From positions 1 through 64,000 of the forward strand of contig JANSXS010000011.1 of the NCBI GenBank assembly GCA_024742835.1: 64,000 bases of DNA, in the 5' to 3' direction. The position numbers and the translations under genes are program-made. Below are positions 18,333-26,339 of this stretch, in pieces (the first letter of the stretch is position 1; the number at the start of each line of letters is the position of its first letter). The DNA is from Paracoccaceae bacterium (lineage in GTDB: Bacteria; Pseudomonadota; Alphaproteobacteria; Rhodobacterales; Rhodobacteraceae). The notes below the pieces were generated by a model that was given only the letters and a program-made list of their open reading frames with translations, had not been told where the DNA came from and ran no database searches.

Positions 18333-19253
18333 ATGATCGAACTCGGCGGACAAAGCAAACCTCAAAGCGACCTTATCAAGGACGTGTCGGAGGCCGATTT
18401 CATGGCCGAGGTCGTCGACGCCTCCATGTCGGTGCCGGTGATCGTGGATTTCTGGGCCCCTTGGTGCGGCCCCTGCAAGACGCTTGGCCCCGCTCTTGAG
18501 GCGGCCGTGACGCGCGCCAATGGCGCGGTCAGGATGGCCAAGGTGAATGTCGACGAAAACCAGACGATCGCGGGCCAGCTTCGGGTGCAGTCGATCCCGA
18601 CGGTCTATGCCTTTTGGCAGGGCCAGCCGGTGGACGGATTTCAGGGCGCTGTTGCCCCTTCCGAGATCGACGCATTCGTCGCTCGCGTCGTAGAGGCCGC
18701 GGGCGGGGCCGCTGGTGGCGCGGATGACGGGCTGGCCGAAGCCGTGGCTGCCGCGCAGGAGATGCTGGATCAGGGCGCGGCTGCGGATGCCGCACAGACC
18801 TTTGCCGCGATCCTTGCGGAAGACGACAAGAACGCCGCCGCCTATGCCGGGCTGGTGTCGGCACATATCGCCATGGACGATCTGGATCAGGCGGAGGCGA
18901 TCCTGAACGGCGCGCCTGCCGAGATTGCCACGGCACTTGAGCTGGAAGCCTGTCACGCCAAGCTGGATCTGGCGCGCCAGGCCGCCGATGCGGGCCCGGT
19001 CAGCGACCTGCGCGCGCGGGTCGAGGCGGATGAGAACGACCACCAGGCGCGGTTCGACCTTGCGCAGGCGCTTTACGCGGCGGGCCAGACCGAAGAGGCA
19101 GTGGCCGAATTGCTGGAGCTTTTCCGCCGCGATCGCGACTGGAACGAGGGCGCGGCCAAGACCCAGCTTTTCACGATCTTCGAGGCGCTGAAGCCGAACG
19201 ATCCGGTCGTGTTGAACGGACGTCGCAAATTAAGTTCGATGATATTTGCCTGA
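18333..19253 (+). CDS. cnoX: Thioredoxin-TPR protein (CnoX/YbbN type)
   Basis: A 306-residue protein with an N-terminal thioredoxin domain (about 20-120, active site WCGPC with Cys45 and Cys48) and a C-terminal TPR-like helical region with repeated Ala-rich pairs ending in EALKPNDPVVLNGRRKLSSMIF. This architecture matches CnoX/YbbN, a chaperedoxin-like protein that works with chaperones under oxidative stress. Unlike E. coli CnoX it keeps a full CGPC, so it may retain redox activity. ATG 18333 is chosen; the in-frame extension upstream runs through array B. The LON-N gene follows after 26 bases. Confidence 0.9.
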   Translation: MIELGGQSKPQSDLIKDVSEADFMAEVVDASMSVPVIVDFWAPWCGPCKTLGPALEAAVTRANGAVRMAKVNVDENQTIAGQLRVQSIPTVYAFWQGQPVDGFQGAVAPSEIDAFVARVVEAAGGAAGGADDGLAEAVAAAQEMLDQGAAADAAQTFAAILAEDDKNAAAYAGLVSAHIAMDDLDQAEAILNGAPAEIATALELEACHAKLDLARQAADAGPVSDLRARVEADENDHQARFDLAQALYAAGQTEEAVAELLELFRRDRDWNEGAAKTQLFTIFEALKPNDPVVLNGRRKLSSMIFA

Positions 19254-19279
19254 CGCGTTTGCGGGGCTAGATCACCGTT

Positions 19280-19924
19280 ATGTTCAACCAGGGTGATCTT
19301 CCGGAAACCATTCCGCTTTTCCCGCTGCCGGGCGCGCTGCTTTTGCCGCGCTCGCGGCTACCATTGCATCTGTTCGAGCCCCGCTATCTGGCGATGCTTG
19401 AAGATGCGCTTAAAACATCCCACCGGCTGATCGGCATGATCCAGCCGAATCCTGGAAAGGACCGTGGCGAGGGAACGCTGCATACCATCGGCTGCGCCGG
19501 GCGCGTCTCGCAATTTTCCGAAACCGAGGATGGCCGCTACATGGTCACGCTTGCGGGCGTGTCGCGCTTCCGCATGGTGTCCGAGGTCGAGGGCTTCACG
19601 CCCTATCGGCGCGCCTCTGTTTCGTGGGACGGGTTCGCCCGCGACCTTGCGACGACGGAGCACGATCACGGCTTTGACCGCGCCGGTTTCATGAAACTTC
19701 TGGCCCGCTATTTCGAGGCGCGCGACCTGCGCACCGATTGGGACTCGCTGGAGGATGCGGATGACGAATTGCTGATCAATTCACTGTCCATGCTGTTGGG
19801 CTTCGAGCCGGAGGACAAGCAGGCGCTGTTAGAAGCACCCTGTTTGTCGACGCGGCGCGAGACGCTGGTCACGTTGATCGAATACGATCTTCGCGGCGGC
19901 GACGAGAGGGAAATGATGCAATGA
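19280..19924 (+). CDS. LON peptidase N-terminal (substrate-binding) domain protein
   Basis: A 214-residue stand-alone LON substrate-binding domain: [34 protein letters not shown] at the N-terminus is the family signature. There is no ATPase or protease domain, so it is not Lon itself. Such proteins are common in proteobacteria and have no settled role. It shares an ATGA overlap with the Trm112-like gene behind it and follows cnoX closely, so the three are probably one transcript. Confidence 0.9.
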   Translation: MFNQGDLPETIPLFPLPGALLLPRSRLPLHLFEPRYLAMLEDALKTSHRLIGMIQPNPGKDRGEGTLHTIGCAGRVSQFSETEDGRYMVTLAGVSRFRMVSEVEGFTPYRRASVSWDGFARDLATTEHDHGFDRAGFMKLLARYFEARDLRTDWDSLEDADDELLINSLSMLLGFEPEDKQALLEAPCLSTRRETLVTLIEYDLRGGDEREMMQ

Positions 19925-20109
19925 CCGAAGACCCGTGTCAGGGGTTTGATCGCCGTATGCTGGAGGCACTGACGTGCCCCCAGACGCAGGCGGGGCTGGA
20001 ATACGATGCTCAAAGGCAGGAGTTGATCAGCCACGCGGCAGGTCTGGCCTTTCCCATCCGCTCGGGCATTCCCGTGATGCTGATTGACGAGGCCCGCCCG
20101 CTTGACTGA
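19921..20109 (+). CDS. Trm112 family small protein
   Basis: A 62-residue protein with the Trm112/UPF0434 pattern: [16 protein letters not shown], then [22 protein letters not shown]. The usual zinc-ribbon cysteines are reduced to a single CP, as is frequent in bacterial members. Eukaryotic Trm112 activates methyltransferases; the bacterial role is not established. It overlaps the preceding stop codon by four bases. Confidence 0.85.
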   Translation: MTEDPCQGFDRRMLEALTCPQTQAGLEYDAQRQELISHAAGLAFPIRSGIPVMLIDEARPLD

Positions 20110-20180
20110 CGCGTATCGCGTTCGCGCGGTCCGATGATTTCGATTGAACGCGACACGCTTAAAATCCTGTGGGCCGGTGT

Positions 20181-20921
20181 TCAGGGCGCGCCCGTGCGTC
20201 TGGCGCGGGCGGCAAGCACATCGCGTCCCAGCGTCATCGTATAGGATTCCAGGGCATGTAACGCGGTATCCGCGCGCCCCGCATGTCGATCCGCAAGCGC
20301 CTCCAGAAGGGCGCTGTGCAGGCGCACGATTTCCCCGCGCGAGCGGGCGGTGAAGGTGATCATGTTCATCAATGGCTGCATCGCCTCGACCGCGCCGGCA
20401 AGCTGGTAGCTGAGCACGGGATTGCCGGCGGCATCCACCAGCGCGCGGTGAAGGGCCACGTCCGAGGCGCAGAAATCCTCGTCTGACAGGGCGGCATCCG
20501 CCTGTCTTTCGATCTCTTTGCGGATCATCGACAGGTGGCGTGGCGTTCGGCGTTGGGCGGCAAGCGGCGCGCAGGCGCGTTCCATCGCATAGCGCGCCTC
20601 GCAGGCTGTCTCGAACCGGACGTCATTCATCGACAACAACAGCGTCGATGTGGTTATATGCTGCCCATAGGCATCGTGATAGCACAGCCGATTGACAAAG
20701 GCCCCGCCGAACGCGCCGCGCTGCGTGCGGATCAGGGATTGCGCCGCCAGACGTTTCAGCGCCTCGCGCACGGTGGATCGCGACACGCCGAACTGGTCCG
20801 CCAACTCTGATTCCGAAGGCAGCCGCTCGTCCACGATCATATCCCCCGAGACAATCGCGTCGCGGATCGCTTGCGCGATCTGGGCCGACAGGTCGGCGTT
20901 GCTTTCAGGATCAATTTTCAT
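20181..20921 (-). CDS. GntR-family (FadR subfamily) regulator, probable DMSP/acrylate regulator
   Basis: A 246-residue FadR-type regulator. The N-terminal winged helix is clear (RLPSESELADQFGVSRSTVREALKRL), followed by an all-helical FCD ligand domain. The divergent promoter region holds two GntR-type half- or full-operators, including TTGTCTGACAA, so it probably controls itself and the operon starting at 20981. In Ruegeria pomeroyi a GntR regulator next to dmdA-acuI responds to acrylate; the present gene lies in the same neighbourhood but is separated from dmdA by three genes. That functional link is inference. Confidence 0.88.
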   Translation of the reverse strand: MKIDPESNADLSAQIAQAIRDAIVSGDMIVDERLPSESELADQFGVSRSTVREALKRLAAQSLIRTQRGAFGGAFVNRLCYHDAYGQHITTSTLLLSMNDVRFETACEARYAMERACAPLAAQRRTPRHLSMIRKEIERQADAALSDEDFCASDVALHRALVDAAGNPVLSYQLAGAVEAMQPLMNMITFTARSRGEIVRLHSALLEALADRHAGRADTALHALESYTMTLGRDVLAARARRTGAP

Positions 20922-20922
20922 T

Positions 20923-20949
20923 TGTCATACATTTAATTGTCTGACAATT
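20923..20949. promoter_or_regulatory. Paired GntR/FadR-type operators
   Basis: Within the 59-base spacer between the regulator and DUF2182, a dyad AATTGTCTGACAATT spans 20935-20949 and a related TTGTCATACAT lies at 20923-20933. Both fit the FadR-subfamily pattern TNGTNNNACNA, the second less well. Their position allows autoregulation and control of the divergent operon. Confidence 0.7.
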
Positions 20950-20980
20950 TAAGTGCAAGCATTGAGTCGCGGGGGGCGGC

Positions 20981-21742
20981 ATGATTTCGGCACGAATCAG
21001 GCGGATGACAGGGGGGCATTGGCTGTTGATGTTCGGCCTGATTTTGCTGTCCTGGTCGATGCTTTACCTTATGGCATTGCCGCCCGATCTGCGAGATGCG
21101 GGGCGCATTTACGGCGCTGACCTGCTTGCGGGGCTGTGCGTGGTCACGCCCGATGCGGCGGGTTTTGCGCGGATCGCGCTTATGTGGGCGCTGATGTCGG
21201 CGGCGATGATGGCCCCCACGGCGCTGCCTGCGCTGGCCACCTATGACGAGCTTGCCCATGCCGGGGGCACCCGCCTGGGCGTGCTGCTGGCCGGGTATCT
21301 GGCGGTGTGGCTTGGGTTTTCGGTCCTGGCGGCGGCGGTGCAGATGGCGCTGTTTCGCGCCGACCTGATCAGCGCCTTCGGTGACAGCCGCTCGTCATGG
21401 TTGTCGGCCGCGCTTTTGCTGCTGGCCGGGGGTTATCAGTTCAGCGCGCTCAAAGAGGCATGTCTTGCCAAATGCCGCGCGCCGCTGACGTTTTTCATGC
21501 AGCATTGGGACGAGGGGGCGTGGCGCAACGGCCTGCGGCTGGGCGTGCTGTGCCTTGGCTGTTGCGGGGCGCTGATGGCGCTGGCCTTTGTGGGCGGGGT
21601 CATGAACCTGGCGTTCATGGGGCTGGCGACGGTGATCATGGTGATCGAGAAACTGCCCGGTTTGGGTCGGTGGCTGACACGCCCCTTGGGGGCCGTCTTG
21701 CTGGCGGCCGGGGGCTTTGTGGCGCTGAGCGCCGGGATTTGA
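20981..21742 (+). CDS. DUF2182 multi-pass membrane protein
   Basis: A 253-residue integral membrane protein of the DUF2182 family, annotated elsewhere as a predicted metal-binding membrane protein. About six or seven hydrophobic helices surround conserved motifs: MSAAMMAPTALP near residue 75, ALKEACLAKCRAP (Cys161, Cys165) and LCLGCCGALM (Cys191, 194, 195). The cysteines could bind a metal or take part in thiol chemistry. It is the first gene after the GntR operators and precedes the DUF1326 gene by 18 bases; the two families commonly occur together. No biochemical role is known. Confidence 0.87.
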   Translation: MISARIRRMTGGHWLLMFGLILLSWSMLYLMALPPDLRDAGRIYGADLLAGLCVVTPDAAGFARIALMWALMSAAMMAPTALPALATYDELAHAGGTRLGVLLAGYLAVWLGFSVLAAAVQMALFRADLISAFGDSRSSWLSAALLLLAGGYQFSALKEACLAKCRAPLTFFMQHWDEGAWRNGLRLGVLCLGCCGALMALAFVGGVMNLAFMGLATVIMVIEKLPGLGRWLTRPLGAVLLAAGGFVALSAGI

Positions 21743-21760
21743 ACAAAGGGAGGGCCGGAC

Positions 21761-22444
21761 ATGGCCGCTGAGAACATCGAAACACGGGCCGACACCGAAA
21801 GCCGGACACCCGGCGCGCCGAAAGCGGGGCAGGATCTTGTGCCATGGGAGATCAAGGGCGAGCTGATTCTAAACTGCAATTGCACGGTGTTCTGTCCCTG
21901 TGTGGTTTCGCTTGGTCAGCACCCGCCGACCGAGGGGTATTGCCAGGCCTGGTCGGGCGTGCGCATCGACAAGGGGCATCACGGCGACACTGATCTGTCG
22001 GGGCTGAATGTCGGGCTGATGCTGGAAATTCCGGGCCTGATGGCGCGCGGCAACTGGAAGGCGGCCGCCTATATCGACGACCGCGCAAGCGATGACGCCT
22101 TTGACGCGCTGGTCGCTATTTTCAGCGGCAAGGCACGGGGCACGACCGGGCTTTTCGGTGTGCTGGTGTCCGAGTTTCTTGGCGCAGAGCGCGCGCCCGT
22201 GGTCTTCGAGACCGAGGGCAAGGCACGCCGGCTGATGGTCGGCAAAAAGATCCAGGGCGAAGTGGTGCCGGTCACCGGCCATAACGGCGAGGATATTGTC
22301 GTGACCAACACCGAATACTGGATGGGCCCCGACATCACGGTTGCCACCGCCACCAAGGGCCGCGTGCGCGCCTTTGGCCGGGTCTGGGATTTCGACGGTC
22401 GCAGCGCCGAAATCTGCCAGATTGACTGGAAAGGCCCAAGGTAA
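21761..22444 (+). CDS. DUF1326 domain-containing protein
   Basis: A 227-residue soluble protein of the DUF1326 family. After about 30 polar residues, the conserved cluster LNCNCTVFCPC appears (Cys39, 41, 45, 47) with a further Cys61, which suggests metal or thiol binding. The rest alternates beta strands such as GLFGVLVSEFLGAERAPVVFE. There is no signal peptide, so it is probably cytoplasmic. It lies between its usual partner DUF2182 and a DinB gene, with gaps of 18 and 14 bases. Function is unknown. Confidence 0.87.
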   Translation: MAAENIETRADTESRTPGAPKAGQDLVPWEIKGELILNCNCTVFCPCVVSLGQHPPTEGYCQAWSGVRIDKGHHGDTDLSGLNVGLMLEIPGLMARGNWKAAAYIDDRASDDAFDALVAIFSGKARGTTGLFGVLVSEFLGAERAPVVFETEGKARRLMVGKKIQGEVVPVTGHNGEDIVVTNTEYWMGPDITVATATKGRVRAFGRVWDFDGRSAEICQIDWKGPR

Positions 22445-22458
22445 AGGCAGACGGTTAG

Positions 22459-22962
22459 ATGATCACGCCCGAATACTGCCGCAGCATGGCGCGTCACAAT
22501 GCCTGGCAGAACCGTCAATACGCCGATCAATTGCGGGGCCTGTCGCTGACCGATCTGACCCGCGATCGCGGCGCGTTTTTCGGCTCGATCCTTGGCACGC
22601 TCAGTCACCTTGTCTGGGCGGACCAGGCCTGGATGGCCCGGTTTGACCCTTCCGTCGATGGCCCGGTGGGCGATGTGGCCGAAAGCGTGTCGCTTTGTCC
22701 CACGCTTGGCGTTTGGAGCGCAGAGCGGCACCATCTGGACGGCAAGATCAGCCATTGGGCCGGCGCGTTGCGCGCGGTCGACCTCTCGGGTGATCTGGCA
22801 TGGCATTCCGCCAGCACTGGCGGCGCCATGCGCGTGCCGCTGGCGGCCTGTATCGCCCATATGTTCAATCACCAGACCCATCATCGCGGCCAGATCCACG
22901 CAATGATGACAGCGGCCGGTCTGACCGCGCCGGTTTCGGATCTTTTCCTTCTGCCGGAGTGA
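22459..22962 (+). CDS. DinB family protein
   Basis: A 167-residue four-helix-bundle protein of the DinB/YfiT group, many of which are metal-dependent thiol transferases. Candidate metal ligands are His50 in GTLSHLVWADQAW, and His138 and His142 in HMFNHQTHHRGQIH. The group uses low-molecular-weight thiols as co-substrates in several known members. It sits five bases before dmdA, tightly enough for translational coupling. A thiol-linked task beside DMSP demethylation, whose pathway yields methanethiol, is an attractive but untested idea. Confidence 0.87.
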   Translation: MITPEYCRSMARHNAWQNRQYADQLRGLSLTDLTRDRGAFFGSILGTLSHLVWADQAWMARFDPSVDGPVGDVAESVSLCPTLGVWSAERHHLDGKISHWAGALRAVDLSGDLAWHSASTGGAMRVPLAACIAHMFNHQTHHRGQIHAMMTAAGLTAPVSDLFLLPE

Positions 22963-22967
22963 CGCTA

Positions 22968-24080
22968 ATGACGTTGCCTTTGCTTTCCCCGTCCCGCCGC
23001 CTGCGCCGCACGCCCTTTTCCGAAGGGGTAGAGGCGGCGGGCGTCAAGGCCTACACGGTTTACAACCACATGCTTTTGCCGACGATGTTCCGCTCGGTCG
23101 AAGAGGATTATCGCCATTTGAAAGAGGCGGTGCAGATCTGGGACGTGTCCTGCGAGCGGCAAGTAGAGCTGCGCGGCCCGGATGCCGGGCGGCTGATGCA
23201 GATGCTGACCCCGCGTGATCTGCGCGGCATGACACCGGGTCAGTGCTATTACGTGCCCATCGTCGACGAGACGGGAGGCATGTTGAATGATCCGGTCTCG
23301 GTCAAGCTGTCGGAAGAACGCTGGTGGATCTCCATCGCCGACAGTGATCTGCTGTACTGGGTGAAGGCTACCGCGCATGGCTGGCGGCTGGATGTGCTGG
23401 TGGACGAGCCCGACATCTCGCCGCTTGCGGTGCAGGGGCCCAGGGCGGATGACCTGCTGGCGCGGGTCTTTGGCGACAGCGTACGCGACATCCGGTTTTT
23501 CCGCTTCAATCAGTATCAATTCATGGGTCGTGATCTGGTGGTCGCGCGTTCGGGCTATTCCAAGCAGGGCGGTTTCGAGATCTACGTGGAGGGCGACGAG
23601 ATCGGTATGCCGCTGTGGAATGCGCTGATGGAGGCGGGCGGCGATCTGGATGTTCATGCCGGTTGCCCGAACCTGATAGAGCGGATCGAAAGCGGGCTGC
23701 TTAGCTATGGCAATGACATGACGGATGACAACACGCCGCATGAATGCGGGTTGGGGCGGTTCTGCAACACGCAATCGGCGATTGGATGTATCGGACGCGA
23801 TGCGCTATTGCGTGTCGCGAAAGAAGGGCCGACGCAGCAGATCAGGCCCATCGCCATCGACGGGCCGCCGGTGCCGCGCTGTGACAGGTGGTGGCCGATG
23901 CGCGCGGGGCACAAGGTGGTGGGGCGGATAAGCTCTGCCGCATGGAGCCCGGATTTCGACACGAACGTGGCCATCGGCATGGTGAAGATGACCCATTGGG
24001 ACGACGGCACCGCGCTGGAGGTTGACACGCCCGACGGGCCGCGCGCGGCGGTGGTGCAGGACGGGTTCTGGAATACCTGA
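22968..24080 (+). CDS. dmdA: Dimethylsulfoniopropionate demethylase
   Basis: A 370-residue glycine-cleavage T-protein-like enzyme that closely follows Roseobacter DmdA: RRTPFSEGVEAAGVKAYTVYNHMLLP, WDVSCERQVELRGPDA, RDIRFFRFNQYQF, ARSGYSKQGGFEIYVEG, GCPNLIERIESGLLSYGNDMT and ECGLGRFCNTQ. It moves a methyl group from DMSP to tetrahydrofolate and gives methylmercaptopropionate. Related aminomethyltransferases and DmdA-like paralogues exist, but the adjacent acuI and the length support true DmdA. GGAG lies eight bases before the ATG at 22968. A small hairpin (24132-24146) separates it from acuI. Confidence 0.9.
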   Translation: MTLPLLSPSRRLRRTPFSEGVEAAGVKAYTVYNHMLLPTMFRSVEEDYRHLKEAVQIWDVSCERQVELRGPDAGRLMQMLTPRDLRGMTPGQCYYVPIVDETGGMLNDPVSVKLSEERWWISIADSDLLYWVKATAHGWRLDVLVDEPDISPLAVQGPRADDLLARVFGDSVRDIRFFRFNQYQFMGRDLVVARSGYSKQGGFEIYVEGDEIGMPLWNALMEAGGDLDVHAGCPNLIERIESGLLSYGNDMTDDNTPHECGLGRFCNTQSAIGCIGRDALLRVAKEGPTQQIRPIAIDGPPVPRCDRWWPMRAGHKVVGRISSAAWSPDFDTNVAIGMVKMTHWDDGTALEVDTPDGPRAAVVQDGFWNT

Positions 24081-24167
24081 CGCCGCGCGGGATCGCCCGC
24101 CGGGACCGGGGCGTTCGGACAAGGATGAAAACAGGCCGCCGGCCTGCATGTGGAAAAGGAGAGCAAG

Positions 24168-25163
24168 ATGTTCAACGCGCTGATCGTGGAAAAGGACGAG
24201 GAAAGCGGCAAGACCTCTGCCGCGGTAAAGGAAATTTCCGAAAGCGACCTGCCCGAGGGCGAGGTGACCGTTGCGGTCGACTACTCCACCGTTAACTACA
24301 AGGACGGGCTGTGCATCGGGCCGGGTGGCGGGCTTGTGCGCAATTACCCGCATGTGCCAGGCATTGATTTCGCCGGAACCGTCGAGGACAGCACGGATGC
24401 GCGCTACAAGCCCGGCGACAAAATCGTGCTGACCGGCTGGCGCGTCGGAGAGGCGCATTGGGGCGGTTACGCGCAAAAAGCGCGGGTCAAGGCCGACTGG
24501 CTGGTGCCGTTGCCCGCTGGGCTGGACACGCGGTCCGCGATGGCCGTGGGCACCGCCGGGTTCACCGCCATGCTGGCGGTAATGGCGTTGGAGGATCACG
24601 GGCTGACGCCGGGCGGCAAGCCGGTTCTGGTCACGGGCGCGGCTGGTGGTGTCGGCTCTGTCGCGACCGCGATCCTCGCCCACCTGGGTCATGACGTGGC
24701 CGCCGTGACCGGACGGCCCGAGCAGGAGGATTACCTCAAAAACCTTGGCGCCACGCAGATCGTGCCGCGTGAGGAGCTGACGGACGTGACCCGCAAGCCG
24801 CTGGAAAGCGAGAACTGGTCAGGCTGTGTGGATGCCGTCGCGGGCGCGATGTTGGGCCGGGTGCTCAAGCAGATGGAATACGGCACATCCGTTGCCGCCA
24901 TCGGCCTTGCAGGCGGGGCGGCCATCGAGGGCGCGCTGATCACGCCATTCATCCTGCGTGGCGTGAACCTTTTGGGGATCGACAGCGTGATGCAGCCCTA
25001 TGACAATCGCCTGCGCGCGTGGGAACGTATCGCGGCCGATCTGCCGATGGACAAGCTGGAGGCGATGGTACAGCCCGCGACCCTGTCGGACCTGCCGCAA
25101 CTGGGCCGCGATATTCTCAAAGGTCAGGTGAAGGGCCGCGTGGTGGTGGATGTCAACGCCTGA
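24168..25163 (+). CDS. acuI: Acryloyl-CoA reductase (NADPH), AcuI
   Basis: A 331-residue zinc-free medium-chain dehydrogenase of the YhdH/AcuI group. The N-terminal half has VDYSTVNYKDGLCI and YPHVPGIDFAGTVE; the NADPH fold has VTGAAGGVGSVA at about 155-166. It reduces acryloyl-CoA to propionyl-CoA and so relieves acrylate toxicity during DMSP catabolism. The ATG at 24168 follows AAAAGGAGA; six in-frame codons before it are rejected. It lies 87 bases after dmdA, as in many Roseobacter genomes, and overlaps a GNAT gene. Confidence 0.92.
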   Translation: MFNALIVEKDEESGKTSAAVKEISESDLPEGEVTVAVDYSTVNYKDGLCIGPGGGLVRNYPHVPGIDFAGTVEDSTDARYKPGDKIVLTGWRVGEAHWGGYAQKARVKADWLVPLPAGLDTRSAMAVGTAGFTAMLAVMALEDHGLTPGGKPVLVTGAAGGVGSVATAILAHLGHDVAAVTGRPEQEDYLKNLGATQIVPREELTDVTRKPLESENWSGCVDAVAGAMLGRVLKQMEYGTSVAAIGLAGGAAIEGALITPFILRGVNLLGIDSVMQPYDNRLRAWERIAADLPMDKLEAMVQPATLSDLPQLGRDILKGQVKGRVVVDVNA

Positions 25164-25662
25164 CGACCTGAACATCCGGCTGGTGCGCGACGGCGACAAG
25201 GGCGCGCTCTGGCCGATCCTGCGCGACGTGGTGCGCGCGGGCGATACCTATGCGATCGAGCCGGGGCTTTCGCAGGGGATGCTGATGGATTATTGGTGCA
25301 AGGCCCCGCGCGCCACCTATGTGGCAGAGTCCGGGGGCGAGATCCTTGGCACCTATTACATCAAGACCAACCAGGCCGGTGGTGGTGCGCATGTGTGCAA
25401 TTGCGGCTATATCACCGCGCCAGCTGCGCGGGGCAGGGGCGTGGCGCGAGCCATGTGCCTGCACAGCCAGAATGTCGCGCGCGATCTGGGCTATCTGGCG
25501 ATGCAGTTCAATCTCGTCGTCTCTACCAACACGGGCGCACTGCGGCTGTGGGAAGCCCTTGAATACGAACGGGTGGGCCATTTGCCCGCCGCCTTCCGGC
25601 ATCCTGTTGCGGGGCTTGTGGATGCGTTTGTGATGTATAAATGGCTGGGCGCGCCCGGCTGA
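25150..25662 (+). CDS. GNAT family N-acetyltransferase
   Basis: A 170-residue single-domain GNAT acetyltransferase. The fold is visible from the strand GEILGTYYIKTNQ, the acetyl-CoA loop APAARGRGVARAM and the late helix NTGALRLWEALEYERVG. The substrate is unknown. It overlaps the acuI stop by 14 bases, so it belongs to the same transcript; whether it takes part in DMSP metabolism is open. A GTG at 25183 is an alternative start. Confidence 0.88.
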   Translation: MSTPDDLNIRLVRDGDKGALWPILRDVVRAGDTYAIEPGLSQGMLMDYWCKAPRATYVAESGGEILGTYYIKTNQAGGGAHVCNCGYITAPAARGRGVARAMCLHSQNVARDLGYLAMQFNLVVSTNTGALRLWEALEYERVGHLPAAFRHPVAGLVDAFVMYKWLGAPG

Positions 25663-25697
25663 CCTGTCCCGCCACTTATTCGGGAGGCCGGGACAGG
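25663..25697 (+). terminator. Hairpin after the DMSP-linked operon
   Basis: Nine-base arms at 25663-25671 and 25689-25697 directly after the GNAT stop codon, with a 17-base loop. There is no T-run after it, so it may end transcription only with help, or protect the 3' end. Confidence 0.4.
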
Positions 25698-25716
25698 GGC
25701 GCTGATCGCCACATTT

Positions 25717-26050
25717 CGGGAAAACATGGGAATATTATGGGTCGTCGCCGATGGTCCCTGTGCTTTATGGCGAATCACCCGTGGCTTTTTCCATGATTCA
25801 CACGGAAAACGCGGTGTGATAGTGTTCAATTCAGATTGTATTCGCAGTCGTAGGGCGAAATATCTGGGAAATCATGGGCATTTTGCAGGTTCATAAAATT
25901 CCCTACATATTGTGTGCATAGATCTTATAGGGTCTAAGTGATGGGTCATTTGCGCAAATTTTCCCACATCATCTTGTTTTTTTGACCCTCTTCCAAACAG
26001 GATCTTGTGGCGGCTTCCTCAAAAAACCATTGCGTTCCATGAATTCCCAT
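25717..26050. promoter_or_regulatory. Array of TGGG boxes, candidate MraZ sites
   Basis: TGGG or CGGG boxes begin at 25717, 25727 and 25738, then at 25865 and 25875, and at 25942. Reverse-strand copies read TTCCCT near 25899, TTCCCA near 25961 and TTCCCA at 26044. Several pairs are spaced 10 or 11 bases, one helix turn. MraZ binds repeated TGGG/GTGGG motifs at this spacing upstream of its own gene in E. coli and other bacteria, so autoregulation is likely. Confidence 0.5.
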
Positions 26051-26242
26051 GTCATCCATTAACTCACGATGAGGACGGGATCAAAAACAGGGGCATCAAA
26101 CAAGACCCCGACAGAGACATCCCAAAGTCAGGTTTCATACAGGCACCCGCTTTCATCGAAAAAAGAGATCCGGCGCGCGGGCGAGCAGACATCCCCCCAG
26201 GTGGCGCGCGCAGTCGGACACCCCGCAGAGCGGGACGAGGGC

Positions 26243-26276
26243 GGCGGATCAGGCAGTGGCAGCAGCTTGATCCGCC
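26243..26276 (+). promoter_or_regulatory. Hairpin in the mraZ leader
   Basis: Perfect 9-bp arms (26243-26251 and 26268-26276) are followed by GTTTT. It lies 64 bases before the mraZ start and so would sit in the leader of the dcw transcript, where it could work as an attenuator, or end a transcript from further upstream. Confidence 0.45.
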
Positions 26277-26339
26277 GTTTTCCGTTCAAAGGCTCGGGTT
26301 TTTCCGGGCGCATCAGATGAAGAGGCAGGCAGGGCAGTG

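Larger units (their letters stand above)
25663..26339. other. 677-base gene-free leader of the dcw cluster
   Basis: This spacer between the GNAT gene and mraZ is richer in A and T than the coding DNA around it, especially 25710-26060. It holds the hairpin above, an array of TGGG/CCCA boxes, a 12-base palindrome ATTTGCGCAAAT at 25948-25959, and a second hairpin at 26243-26276. A short open frame at 26069-26320 has no recognisable product. I found no RNase P RNA or tRNA signature. It must contain the main dcw promoter. Confidence 0.7.

Noticed and set aside
16881-19043. 720-codon open frame on the minus strand across the regulator, xth and cnoX
   Set aside because: It is antisense to three well-recognised genes and has no recognisable domain; long antisense frames are common in DNA of this GC content.
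24132-24146. Hairpin CAGGCC-GCC-GGCCTG between dmdA and acuI as terminator
   Set aside because: Six-base stem without a T-run, only 22 bases before the acuI start; more likely harmless or a minor processing site.
26069-26320. 83-codon open frame in the mraZ leader
   Set aside because: Low-complexity Ser/Gly/Arg product without a ribosome site; the hairpin at 26243-26276 lies inside it.
25663-26339. RNase P RNA or other structured RNA upstream of mraZ
   Set aside because: I looked for the conserved GAGGAAAGTCCGGGC-type segment and tRNA-like arms and found none.
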